Of a stretch of DNA of 64,000 nt, positions 33,973-45,400 are shown piece after piece. A program made the translations under genes and the position numbers. The stretch lies in contig BQUP01000010.1 of assembly GCA_022835595.1 (NCBI GenBank), positions 718,766 through 782,765 of the forward strand, written 5' to 3'. Positions within the stretch are counted from its first letter, which is position 1; each line of letters starts with the position of its first letter. Origin of the DNA: Cystobasidium ongulense. Its lineage: Eukaryota; Basidiomycota; Cystobasidiomycetes; Cystobasidiales; Cystobasidiaceae. The notes under the pieces are model-generated. The model was not told where the DNA came from, ran no database searches, and was given only the letters and a program-made list of their open reading frames with translations.

Positions 33973-36900
33973 ATGGCGGAGACTACAGTACTACAGGTGC
34001 AGGGTATGACGTGCGGAGGTGAGCGAAATCCACAGCGTGTCCTGCTGGGTGTCGTGCTCCTGGCTGACTTGCCACTCACCGCCCTTGACGGTCCGCAGCC
34101 TGCGTAAACGCTATCGAAGGCGGACTTGCAGGTCAAGTCGGCATTCAATCCGTGTCTGTCGCTCTTTTGTAAGCTTCCATCGATTGGCGACAACCCGTCG
34201 CACATCTGTTGGCTGACATTTCGTTGTTTACGTCGCGACAGAGCGGAAAAGGCTACAATCACATATGATCCAGCCGTGTGGACGCCAGAGAAACTAGCTG
34301 GTGAGATTGAGGTACGCTTCTTGCCTAAAAGACAACTTGAAGCCACTAGGAATGAACGCTCATGACTCTCTTGCTGTTGGATCCTGCAGGATTTCGGTTT
34401 CGAGGCGACCCCGTTGCTCATGCCACACGAGACAACGGGTGGCGTTGATGTTGTTGCGCTCTCCGTGTATGGCATGACTTGCGCTTCGTGGGTTCCGTAC
34501 CTTTGGTGATCTAGGGCTTTAGCTCACATCATGTTTAGCTGCACCTCTTCGCTCGAAAAGGGACTTCTGGCTCTGGCTGGAGTCAGCGCAGTTTCGGTCT
34601 CCCTCACTCCGGGCAGAGCTCAAATTACGTACGAACGGGCAGCACTAGGCATTCGCGACATAGTTGAAGAAATAGAGAGCCTCGGATTCGATGCTGTTCT
34701 ATCATCCGAAGAATCAAACATCATGCAGATGCAATCCCTCACTCGTACCAAAGAAGTTCAAGCATGGCGCAAAGCATTCTGGCGTTCTCTCTCTTTTGCC
34801 TTACCAGTTTTCACCCTCAGCATGATCCTTCCCATGATCCCGCTCTTCCGTCCATTGGTCAACTTTCGCTTATTGCCCGGAATTTATCTTGGAGACATGA
34901 TCTGCCTGGCGCTCACCTTGCCAGTGCAATTTGGACCTGGCCTCGGTCTCAAGCTGCATCGTTCAGCCTGGAAGGCTTTGAAGCATGGTGCTCCCACAAT
35001 GGATGTATTGGTCATGTTTGGCACTAGCGCCGCATTTGTATACTCAATATTCGTCATCCTATACACCATTATCTCGGGAGACCCCGATTCGCACCCAACA
35101 GTCTTCTTTGACACCTCAACGATGGTCATTACCTTTGTCAGCTTCGGAAGATACCTCGAGAACATGGTGAAAGGCAAAACTTCTGCAGCTTTATCGAAGC
35201 TTCTGTCCCTAACCCCAGCCAAGACAACCATTTATACCGATGCGCCAGCCTGTACTTCCGAAAAGACGATATCTACGGACCTTGTACAGGTCAATGATTA
35301 CGTCAAGGTTGTTCCAGGCGACAGAATACCTGCCGACGGCTTCGTCATCAAAGGCGAATCAAGCTTGGACGAAAGTATGGTTACAGGAGAAGTTATGCCC
35401 GTCGTGAAGAGAATAGGGGATCAAGTAATAGGCGGAACGGTCAATGGGCCTGGGTCTTTCGACATGCGTGTCAGCAAAGCAGGGAAAGATACAGCCTTGA
35501 GTCAAATCGTCAAACTCGTTGAAGAAGCTCAGACCAGCAAAGCGCCCATTCAAGCATTTGCGGACACAGTCGCTGGCTACTTTGTTCCCGTTGTCATCGC
35601 ATTGAGTCTCCTCACTTTCACCGTTTGGATGGTCATAGCCCATACTACCTCAACACTTCCTCACATCTTCCACGAAGCCGGCGCGAACAAGTTCATGGTC
35701 TGCCTGAAACTCTGCATCAGCGTTGTTGTCGTGGCTTGCCCATGCGCCTTGGGTCTGAGCACACCAACGGCGGTCATGGTGGGCACAGGCGTCGGAGCGC
35801 AAAATGGTATTCTCATCAAAGGCTCAGGACCACTAGAGGCCAGTCACAAAGTCGATAGGATTCTTTTGGACAAGACAGGTACCTTGACTGTCGGAAAGCT
35901 CGAAGTTGTAGGCATGCGATGGACAGATCAAGCAACAGGGAGCCCGCGCCGAACATCTATTGATATACCCAAGGCACAGCGAGGAGGTGAATGGTCTGCT
36001 ACACAGAGCGACGTCCTTTTCATGATTGCAGCCGCAGAGAGCAGGTCCGAGCATCCTCTGGCCCAAGCAGTCGGTGCCTTCGCAAAACGCACCCTCAATT
36101 TTGTCGAACTCCCTACACATGTATATGCAAGCGACTTTGAAAGTGTCACTGGCTCGGGTATACGGTGTCATGTCACAGGCAAATTTGCAGGGTCATCTAA
36201 AACAGAAAAGCACAGCGTTCTCATCGGTAACCTACAATTCCTGACAAGCAGCAAGATCAGTATACCGGACACAATACGAGCTTTCAGAGAACGAGAAGAA
36301 GCTCTAGGCAGGACTGCAATCTTCATAGCCGTTGATCGCAATCTCTCCTGTGCGGTTTCACTGTCCGATACCATAAAGCCCGAGGCACGACAAGTGGTGG
36401 ACGCTCTCCGGTTCATGGGAATCGGTGTTATGCTTGTGACGGGTGACCAAGAGGCGACTGCTCAAGCAATAGCAGCCGAGGTCGGTATAGCACCGCAAGA
36501 CGTTTTCGCAGGCGTCAAACCCGAAGGCAAGCGCGAGCTGGTCCAACGGTTTCAGGGGCAAGGTCACACCGTTGCTATGGTCGGAGACGGAGTTAATGAT
36601 TCGCCAGCCCTGGCTGCCGCAGACGTTGGCATGGCGCTTTGCTCAGGAACAGATATTGCAATCGAAGCTGCCGATGTTGTATTGATGCGGTCGGACCTGC
36701 TCGATGTGGTTGCCGCCATCGACCTGGCACGAACAATTTTCCGCAAGATAAGGATGAACTTCTTCTGGGCCGCTGTAAGGACCGTCGGCTACATGTAGAC
36801 TGAACTATACTGAAGCTTCTTGTTACTAGATCTACAATGTTATCGGTATTCCGCTGGCTATGGGTTGTCTGCTCCCTTGGGGCATACATCTACATCCGAT

Positions 36901-37198
36901 GTTAGCAGGCGCGGCGATGGCTATGAGTAGTGTCAGTGTCGTGACAAGTAGTCTGATGTTGAAAAAGTGGCAACGGCCGGCTTTGATCTTTGAGAAAGGC
37001 AGGAGAGCAAGCCATTCTACCAGCTTTTTGGCTGGCATTCTGGACGTGGCCAAAGCCAATTTCACTCGGATTAGGGGGAGAGCGCCGCAATCGCAAGGCT
37101 ACATGGCTTCTTCAAGGCGCGAAGGATCTGTGGAGGCCTTCCCTTTGCTGAATACATCGAGCATTGCCATCGCGAATCGTAATGACGAGATGGTGTGA
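33973..37198 (+). CDS. CCC2: Copper-transporting P1B-type ATPase (Ccc2/ATP7 type)
   Basis: 962 aa from exons 33973-34018, 34099-34168, 34242-34311, 34390-34487, 34539-36774, 36830-37198 (sum 2889 nt). Pumps Cu(I) into the late Golgi to load multicopper oxidases. Two heavy-metal domains: GMTCGACV (about 11-18; an intron splits it) and GMTCASCTSS (about 90). Core motifs are the TGE loop (DESMVTGE), the membrane CPC (Cys495, Cys497), the phosphorylation site DKTGTLT (Asp539), SEHPLAQ in the nucleotide domain and GDGVNDSPALAAADVG. The last exon holds the final helix pair (IGIPLAMGCLLPWG) and a basic tail. The donor at 34488 is GTGGGT, chosen because it restores the second CxxC. Confidence 0.96.
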
Positions 37199-37548
37199 CA
37201 ATTCGAAGCCAAGTAGTATCAGAAGTATATAGACCATCACAATATTGAGTCGGAGTGTAGCAGTAGTTCTCTTGAACAGTAACTTCATCGTTGTAAGCAC
37301 AATGTGACAGTGATTGGAACGGTATACCATAAAGATGGGCAGATTTAGACTTGGGCTGCCTGACGGCCGATCGCTTTCTCATGCATGACCGCGACTCTTC
37401 CTCGCATGAGAAAGGTCTTTTCAGCCAGCTCGCGACTGCGTATCTGATATACTCAAGCAGTAGCGTACACGGAGATCACTCTCGTCGCTCAAAGACAATT
37501 GGGAACCTGTGCTATATATCCAGATAAGGCATTGTCCGCTGGAGCAAG
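37199..37548. other. Intergenic region, no gene seen
   Basis: 350 bp between two tandem + strand genes; 3' UTR of CCC2 and promoter of the magnesium transporter gene. Confidence 0.5.
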
Positions 37549-40500
37549 ATGCCCTCTAGCAGCCAGCAGATCCCGTCTGGGTCGAGCACGCCAAATCTGC
37601 CAGAGAATGACCAAGAGCGAAATGAGAGGACACGCCAGCAGGAAGTAGATCTTCACCTTGCTACAAGCATGTCACGCGGTGTGGATTTGGCTGCTCGTAG
37701 CAGAAGTCTAAGCGGTGGCATTGAAGTGCAGCCTGGTGGAAGCGAAGCCCCTTACCGAAGACATGCGCAGGTAAGCTACGACGTTGCGACGTTCTGCATG
37801 TCGCAAGATTGCTATATTGATGGAATCTATACATCACAGGCCGAACAGGATGCCCACTTCTTCGAGGGCTCTGCGTCGCCTCGCAATCGCTCGTTAATGA
37901 AAGATCAGCAAAGAACTCCCCCTTCACCCTCGACAACGGCTGCGCGATTCTATAATCAGAACCGCAGACGCACATTAAGTGACACATCTGTAGACTCACA
38001 AGCTGGCTTCATCGATCATAGAGGCTCGCAAGCATCCATGCCAATGCGAAATAGCGGGACTCGAGGAGGCAACGACCGCCACCTCAGTCCGAGAGATATA
38101 GTCAAATCAGCCGCACGAACCAGATCAAGTAGGCTTAAATCGGAGGTGCAGGACAACAGAACCCGTGCAACATCTGCCAGCGAAGAAAGCGGCGATGAGC
38201 TTAGTAGAGAAGAGGAAGAACTGCATGCCGATTCCAACGATCCTGCAGGATCCTCTTTTAGCAGGACCCGCCGCGGTACTATTGTGTCGAATTTATCGGC
38301 GTCGAAACCTACATCACCTCCGGAACGCGGCCAGCATGAGAGCATATCATCTAGACGTCGCGGGTCTTACGACATGCCCGACCACGAATTCGACGAACAC
38401 GTCTTGCAAGGCTCAGCGATTGCAAACGATACAGTCGAAGATGAACCAGGCGTAGTGGATCACCGCGCACACCAGTCGAGCTCTCGACGCTCACCTATAC
38501 CTCGCGATTTCTTGCATCGTCAATCATCGAGAAGGTCTGAAAACTCGGAACGTTCTCGCCATAGCGATCGTCACTCTGACCACGAAGAGCACGACACTTT
38601 CTCGCCATCTTTGTCCCGCAGACCATCCGATGTAGGGAAGGTGGAAGAGGATGTTTGTTATCCCCACCTTCAAATCCGAGAGGCGGGTATGGGTGAGCGA
38701 CACCAAAGCCCGCCTCGTGCAGCCGATAGTCGAATGGCATACGCATCTCGCGGACAAATGGGAATTCCGGGTGTACTACCCAACTTTCCCTTTCCCTTCG
38801 ACTTTGGAGCGCTTGAAGAGTTTTGCGAAGAAGAGCGCGAGAGGCATGGTATTGCCATACCCAAGGCAAAGCATGCTGGAGGCGAAGCTGGTCCTGGTTT
38901 ATCTGTCAGTGCAGCTTCGAATAAAGCCATCAGCTTCAGTCCCGAGTCTGGCGACGGCGCTGGCATGATGCGCCGCCGGAAGAATGGCGAGGGTCCTTCA
39001 CGTCGACAGCGTAAGCTCAGCGAGTCTGTCTCGCACGTGGGACGGTACCAGCGAAAGCTAGCGCTCTTCGAAGGCACATCTCCCGGTCAGAGAAACGATG
39101 ACAAGGCCGGAGCTGCCGACTCCAAGACACCTTTGCTAAATGATCAAAGCAAGAGTCGTCCAGGCTTTGGAGCGACGAATTATAGAAGTAGCAACTCCGC
39201 CAACGAAAAGGCCCGTCCTTACAGATTTTCTTTCTACTCAAATGCATTACCGTCGACAATTCATGCGAGAAGCTTGGCAGAGATACCAGGCGACGACCAA
39301 ACATTTGAAGACCTCTTCGTGGGAAGACAGGAATCCCCAGCCCCAGAGGAATGGGAGGGAAGCGTAATGGATCCGGGTGAAGCAGCTGGATTCGACCATT
39401 TCTTACCTGGCCAGAAGCCGGGCAGTGGTGGCCAAAATACTCCAAATGGCGGAGCAACTGCACCCAGTGTTGCTTCCTTCAGGCAAGCTGCTGGCGGCTC
39501 GGGGAGAGGCTCGGGCAACAACTTTGATACTAAAGGGCGCAATACTGTTATACGATCAGTCGAAGACGCTGAAGCCAACACATGGTGGCTTGATGTCCTG
39601 TGCCCTACGGACGCAGAGATGAAAACCTTGGGCAAGGTAAGTACTCGACACTGAACTTTCGTCAAACCATCTAAAGGAAAGTACTTTGCCAGGTATTCGG
39701 TATCCATCCTCTCACAATTGAGGATATCCTTATGGAAGAGGCGCGAGAAAAGATCGAACTTTTCAGAAATTACTACTTCGTTTGTTTCCGATCCTTCGAC
39801 CAAGACCAATACAGTCCTACCTATCTTGAGCCGTTGAACATGTATATCATCGTCTTCCGCGAGGGGACACTGTCGGTAAGTTCTCGTGCTTCTGGCCAGG
39901 CCCTGCCATAACAGGGCATTGACTCCGATGTTTCAGTTCCATTTCCGAGGCACACCACATCCCCAGAATGTACGCAGACGTATCAAACAGCTAAAGGACT
40001 TCATCAACGTTACTTCAGACTGGATTTCCTATGCTCTTATTGATGACATTACCGATGCCTTCGGTCCACTCATCCAAAACATCGAATATGAAGTCGATAG
40101 TATCGATGAACTTGTGCTTATCCTCAAAGATGCTGAACAAAGTGATATGTTGAGACGTATCGGTACATGCCGCAAGAAAGTCATGGGCTTGCTGCGCCTT
40201 ATGGGTAACAAGGCCGATGTCGTCAAGGGCCTGGCAAAGCGATGCAACGAGAACTGGTCAGTGGCACCCAAGTCCGATATTGGATTATATCTTTCCGACA
40301 TTCAGGTGAGTTCTCTTCCGTCAAGGGGTCGGTACCTTATGCCCGGCCTTGACCTAGAATGGGTTGGTGGCAAAATTTTCATAAACTCATACTGATTTAC
40401 TGGATGTCAACAGGATCACTTGATTACGATGACACAAAATCTGAATCACTACGAGAAGATTCTCTCGCGCTCGCACTCGAATTACCTCGCCCAGATTTCG

Positions 40501-40791
40501 ATCGAAATGACCGATGCCAATAATCAGATCAACGACGTCCTGTCCAAGCTTACAGCTTTAGGAACTGTTCTAATCCCAATGAATCTAGTCACGGGCCTTT
40601 GGGGAATGAATGTCAGGTGAGAATTAGCTTTTCCCAGCTGTTTACTGTCTCTAGCAAATGTCTAAACTCTTCCGAGCAGGGTCCCCGGCGAAGGCATCGA
40701 GAACTTGCACTGGTTCTTCGGCATAGTAGCCTGCCTACTCGCATTCGCTCTAGCAGGAGGTTATGCAACTTATCGCGCCTTCAGCAAGTAA
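37549..40791 (+). CDS. CorA-family magnesium transporter (Alr1/Mnr2 type)
   Basis: 984 aa if the first exon is read through: 37549-39636, 39693-39875, 39937-40305, 40414-40616, 40680-40791 (sum 2955 nt). The N-terminal 550 residues are Ser/Arg/Glu-rich and disordered. The fungal Alr/Mnr2 signature RFSFYSNALPSTIHARSL follows, then the CorA cytoplasmic funnel (WWLDVLCPTDAEM, IEDILMEEAREKIELF) and two membrane helices with the pore motif GMN (944-946). Mnr2 sits in the vacuole and Alr1 in the plasma membrane of yeast; which applies here cannot be told from sequence. A 69-nt stretch near 37771-37839 has perfect intron ends and may be spliced out in frame, giving 961 aa. Confidence 0.93.
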
Positions 40792-41177
40792 TTTTACGCT
40801 CCTGCGAGCTGGCTGTTCCATTGTATCGTCCATTCATACCGCGCGCCATCAGATGTTACGCAAAGTAACTTCAACAGACCAATACATTACACGGGCTGCT
40901 TCATACGACTTCTCCAGGCATCTACAGTACTGAGTGTCAGTGCGCACCTGATGCGCGTTTCTCGCTGTAGCCCGCTAGAGGCTGATGCCTAGTGTAGAGG
41001 AGAGCTAACCTTTCCCCCAGCTGGGCTCGACTAAGTGTTGGGTGCCAGGGCCCGCAACCCAAAAGAAGGTGCTTTGTGCAAAAAGCCAGCAGAGGATTGA
41101 GACTGCGGTCTCGAAACGCGGCTGAAATGCGGTCGAAAAATAACAAGGTGCAACTGGCTAAAAAGTAACTGCTTGAG
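40792..41177. other. Intergenic region with Pol III terminator side of the tRNA
   Basis: 386 bp after the magnesium transporter gene. A short A-run (41160-41164 on +) gives a T5 tract just downstream of the minus-strand tRNA, suitable as an RNA polymerase III terminator. Nothing else seen. Confidence 0.5.
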
Positions 41178-41249
41178 GCCCTACACAGGATTCGAACCTG
41201 TGACCACTTGCACCCAAAGCAAGTATGCAAACCACTACACCAGCAGGGC
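41178..41249 (-). tRNA. tRNA-Pro (anticodon UGG)
   Basis: 72-nt cloverleaf. Acceptor stem GCCCTGC pairs with GTAGGGC (one G-U). The anticodon stem CTTGC/GCAAG encloses the loop TTTGGGT, giving anticodon TGG. The T arm is ACAGG-TTCGAAT-CCTGT, and the D arm contains AGTGGTT. No intron. The 3' CCA is not encoded, as expected for a eukaryote. Confidence 0.96.
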
Positions 41250-41755
41250 ATCCAATTGATATGCAGCCTTTCTATGTTGCGCGATACATACCTTAGTGAC
41301 TGGCGAAGTTTGCAATGCCATCAATGCGGACCGCAAGCTTGGGCTCTCGTCGGCCTGGACTCGCAACAGCGAGAATGGAGGGTGTTCACTACAGCAAAGT
41401 ACTTACTAATGTTTTACGCTAGCTACCCATACTCGCGAGGTGCTCAAAACAGCACGTCCAGTATATTCTCAATTCCAGTGCTAGTACTCGGTCACGTGCA
41501 TGATAGTTTAGACAACGACACGCAGCAAGATGAGAGACATAATGTCGCGTTGCAATGAGGTCGCTTGGCGAGTGGATCTGAGAGAATCGTAGCTATCACC
41601 GTGTATCATGGATACTTCTTAAGCTTACTGTCCTGCCTTGACGATGGAAGTCACAGCGTCGCCACCGAGCAACAGAGCGTTATCGGTCTCGCCTTCAAGG
41701 ACAGCTCATCCTCTTGTTCACTCCAAAGCAGAAATAAAGTACACTACAGGACAAG
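41250..41755. other. Intergenic region between tRNA-Pro and ATX1
   Basis: 506 bp with the ATX1 promoter and leader. An ATG frame at 41644 runs toward ATX1 but through its first intron, so it is not used. No other gene seen. Confidence 0.5.
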
Positions 41756-42211
41756 ATGGATGTGAGTGGCCTCCATATACCTTTGAGCATTGCGTACACT
41801 GTCTCAATGTCAACTCCCATCTCCTTGCTCGACAACAGTCTTCAACAGGACACACCTACAAGTTCACGGTTGGCATGACATGCGGTGGCTGTTCGGGCGC
41901 TGTTCAGCGAGTGCTGTCGAAAATGCAAGGTAGAGACAACAGCTCGACCGGCTCTTCCGCTGACTTAGCTGACACCACCTCGACAGGTCTCGAAGTTGAA
42001 AAGGTGGAATGGGAAACGAAAGAGGTTGTCGTGCATACAAAGACCGACACGCCAACCTACGAAGAAGTCGAGGCGAAGATAGCTAAAACTGGAGTAGGTT
42101 GTAATTCATGTAAAGAGCGTGAACGAGCCTACTGATTTGTTTCTGCTCGAACAGAAACCCGTGCTTTCTGGGTATGCTGACGGCGTGCTCAAGAAAGAGG
42201 TAGTTCAGTAA
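41756..42211 (+). CDS. ATX1: Copper chaperone Atx1
   Basis: 86 aa from exons 41756-41761, 41839-41929, 41987-42093, 42155-42211 (sum 261 nt). A single heavy-metal-associated domain carries Cu(I) in the cytosol to the Golgi ATPase. The copper site GMTCGGCSGAV has Cys17 and Cys20, and the lysine-rich C-terminal half (VEAKIAKTGKPV) fits Atx1, whose Lys face docks on the ATPase. The first coding exon is only six nucleotides (Met-Asp). Without that exon the domain would have no start codon before its first strand. Length and lack of extra domains exclude a Ccs1-type chaperone. Confidence 0.93.
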
Positions 42212-42411
42212 CCATTCATAGCGTGTGAAGCCCGAGCTATAGTTATAGCGTGTTGTAACCCATAACATCAGAGTGCTGCTGGACAGCTTCTGCCTCTTGC
42301 GAACGAGAGAGTGTAACATGCCCCTGCGATAACGCGCCTTTCTCGTCGATCACGCTCTTCGTTGGCTTGACTTCCTGCACACCGAGGACTTCCACAACAT
42401 GGTACGGTGAT

Positions 42412-45400
42412 ATGGCTGATCCGCGTACACGGGAGTCGGTGGATGGCTCCGAGAGCAACTTCTCGCTCATCGACCACGGCTTTGCAAACGAGTCAGCGTT
42501 GTCGGAACGCGGCTATGGAGACATCGAGGATGGCTCGTCCGCCAGGCCCAGCAGGCCCACTGCTGCAGTCAGAGCATACTGTGAGTATACAAGGATAAAT
42601 CAGGGTTGAATCATGGTATCTAAACAAGCTGTGTGGTCTCTTGCTTCCTGCATCAGATCCTATTTCTACGATCATGAGCAATCCTCGTGCCGCGTCGGCC
42701 GCTCAAACAATCACTACAAAGTACGTGCGAGCTTCAGCACAAAGGTCTAGCATGGTTGACACTGTCATGTTTTAAATGTAGTCTGAGCAACCTAAACCCT
42801 TTGCGACCGACAACTGGGCCCAAGACTGGTGCGACTCGCGGCAGGGCTGCTGCACCGATAGTCCTGTCAGAGCTCCCTAAGGTGTCCGCGAAGAGCTTCG
42901 AAACATACATCGAGTCTATAAAGGACGAATTCACAGTTTGGAGTCGGATACAAAGTGCTTTAGCGGATGCACCTATACTTGATGAGCTGGAAGACGACGA
43001 CGCATTGCTTGATGAAGAGGCCAGCAAGCGAAGAAAGGCAATCAAGCGAGCTTTGGAAACCAGCAACATCAGCTCAAAGTCTAACAAGAAGCTCCAGCTA
43101 CCATCCTTGGAGACCATACCCTCTATATTTTTCGAGGAAAACTTCAATCTTGCGAATCCTCGGACTTTCGATGTGGTCACTGCAGGTCAGGGCGTCAATA
43201 GCAAAGCAATAGAGGGTTCGACATCATCTCAACGACTTGGCAGTGATTTTCCGACAGACCAAATTCTCCAAGAAAAGCTGAGCCATTGGCTGGACATTGT
43301 AGAATTACATCTGAACGTGGAGATCAGTCTACGCTCGGCGTCTTTCTTCTCGGCTCTATCCAATCTCAAGGAGCTCGATACACAGTCTGCAGAAGCCGTC
43401 AAACAAATTAGCGAGATAAAAGACATACTCGACGCTGTTGACACAAAGATCGCTAGGAAAGGACTCTCTGCTGTGCGACGAGGTATACGGAGACGTCGCT
43501 TGACTGATCTCGATATGGCAGTGGACCGAATCAAGGAGATCCTTCGGGCAGTCGATCAAGCGGAAGAGTTGGGCGAAGCAGGTGAAACGGGCGGCGCACT
43601 TGATTTGGCCGACGAGATTCAGCGGGAATGGGAGGCGAGTTTGTCGAGCGCCTACTTGCAAGTGCCGCCCACACCAGCGGTCGAGCAAACGCAAGAAAAT
43701 GCGATGACCATCATTTCTGAAGAAGATGAAAACGAAGAAGGATCGTACAAGCAGAATGACAAGGTGCCAGCAACGCCGTTAACTGCTCTGCGGCCTCGTG
43801 CGGATCATCATCGGCCGGTGCGGATAGCTCAGATCAACTGTCTAGCATCTGTTCCATCTCGGCTGGACACACTAAGATCTACTATTGCACAAACATTGGA
43901 GCACGACTTCGTAGCGGTTTTACTGCATGCTACCCGCGAAGGTCGAGAGATCTTAACGGACTCTACTGAACAATGGCGTTTGAACCCTGGTGTTCAAGCT
44001 CCGGTCTTCGAGGATCTGCGTGAGAGCAACGCGAATCGTGTGAGGGCGTCCCTCTACGGCCTTGTGCGCTGTGGCAAAGTTGCGCTCGATAATGCCATCG
44101 TTGCATGGAAAGAAGCGCTTCTCAAGGAAGTTCGCAGAACGTTGCGAGACATAATGCCGTCGTCGTCGCCTCACGATGATGATGACGCGACGGGGGATAA
44201 TACACCTAGCTCACGATCATCAGTCGAAGAAGGTCGAAATTCTATGGACGGCCTGTAAGTCTTACATTACCACAGAGTTGTCATTCGCCAAACTGAGAAA
44301 CGACCATCCAGTCCACAAGCCAGCGTTACTATACAGCAACTAAATCAAGATGACTACATGAAGCTCATACGGGGGGTGCACACATCTATGCTGTCCCTGC
44401 TGATATTGGCCGACATCCAATCACGAGCCATCAGCGTCACATTCGAGAGCATTCTGCAAAGTAACGGCAAGCAAAGTGGAGACAGTCACAACGCTCCGCA
44501 TGTGTCATCGGGATTAGCGCTGAATGAGGCATGGGAAAGTGCGTTGCGGGCCGACCTTACGGATTCTGTCCAGGTTGTGGCAGAGCTCATCAATGTGCGC
44601 TTAGCGCGTATCGTTGCCAGCCGAGGGGAGATTCACAGTCGGCTGTCTCTCTTCGAATTCTACACGGCTTTCTCAGAAAGCTGGCAGTTCGTACTGGATT
44701 GCGAGGTGATCTGCCGCAAGATGATTGTTGGCTTGAGAGGCGTAATCGTCGGTCAGGTAAGTTGCCCCGCCTTGGCGTTGCCGAAAAGCTATGTATGCTG
44801 ACGTACAGATGACAACAGGCCAAGTCATTCTTGCAACAATTCCACCAGCAGAATTTTCTGGAAGTTGCAGAAGCTGTCCAACAGGAACAGTGGTCTCCTG
44901 CCGACGTGCCTTCCTCAACGCAAGCTGTCATGAATAGAATACTTCAAAGCGCTGTGGAGACGCCCATCTTATGGGATTTGAAGCGTGGTATGCAGGCCCC
45001 CATGACAGAAGACAAGCCAGCAGCCAAACAACTTATCATAGAAGATCGGTCCTATTTCGCGGTCACAGCAACCCTTCGCTGCGTGGAGGCTCTCGAAAAA
45101 TATCTACAAGTAGTCACCAACCTGCCGCTGCTCAGCACAGATGTGATGAGCCGCATAATCGAGTTCTTGAAGGTGAGTTATCGCGTGCGTGTCTGAGAAT
45201 CCTGACTGAGTAGCGTCATTTCTGCAGCAATACAACTCGCGAGTCTGCCAAATGGTTCTCGGGGCTGGCGCTATGCGTTCTGCCGGCTTAAAGAACATTA
45301 CGGCAAAGCATCTTGCTATGGCTTCACAATCTATCTCGATCCTCATCAGTATAATCCCTTACACCCGGGAGTGTCTTCGAAGGCACCTGCGAGCAAAGCA

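Noticed and set aside
38016-38345. 109-codon minus-strand frame in the magnesium transporter gene
   Set aside because: Antisense of a Ser/Arg-rich disordered coding region.
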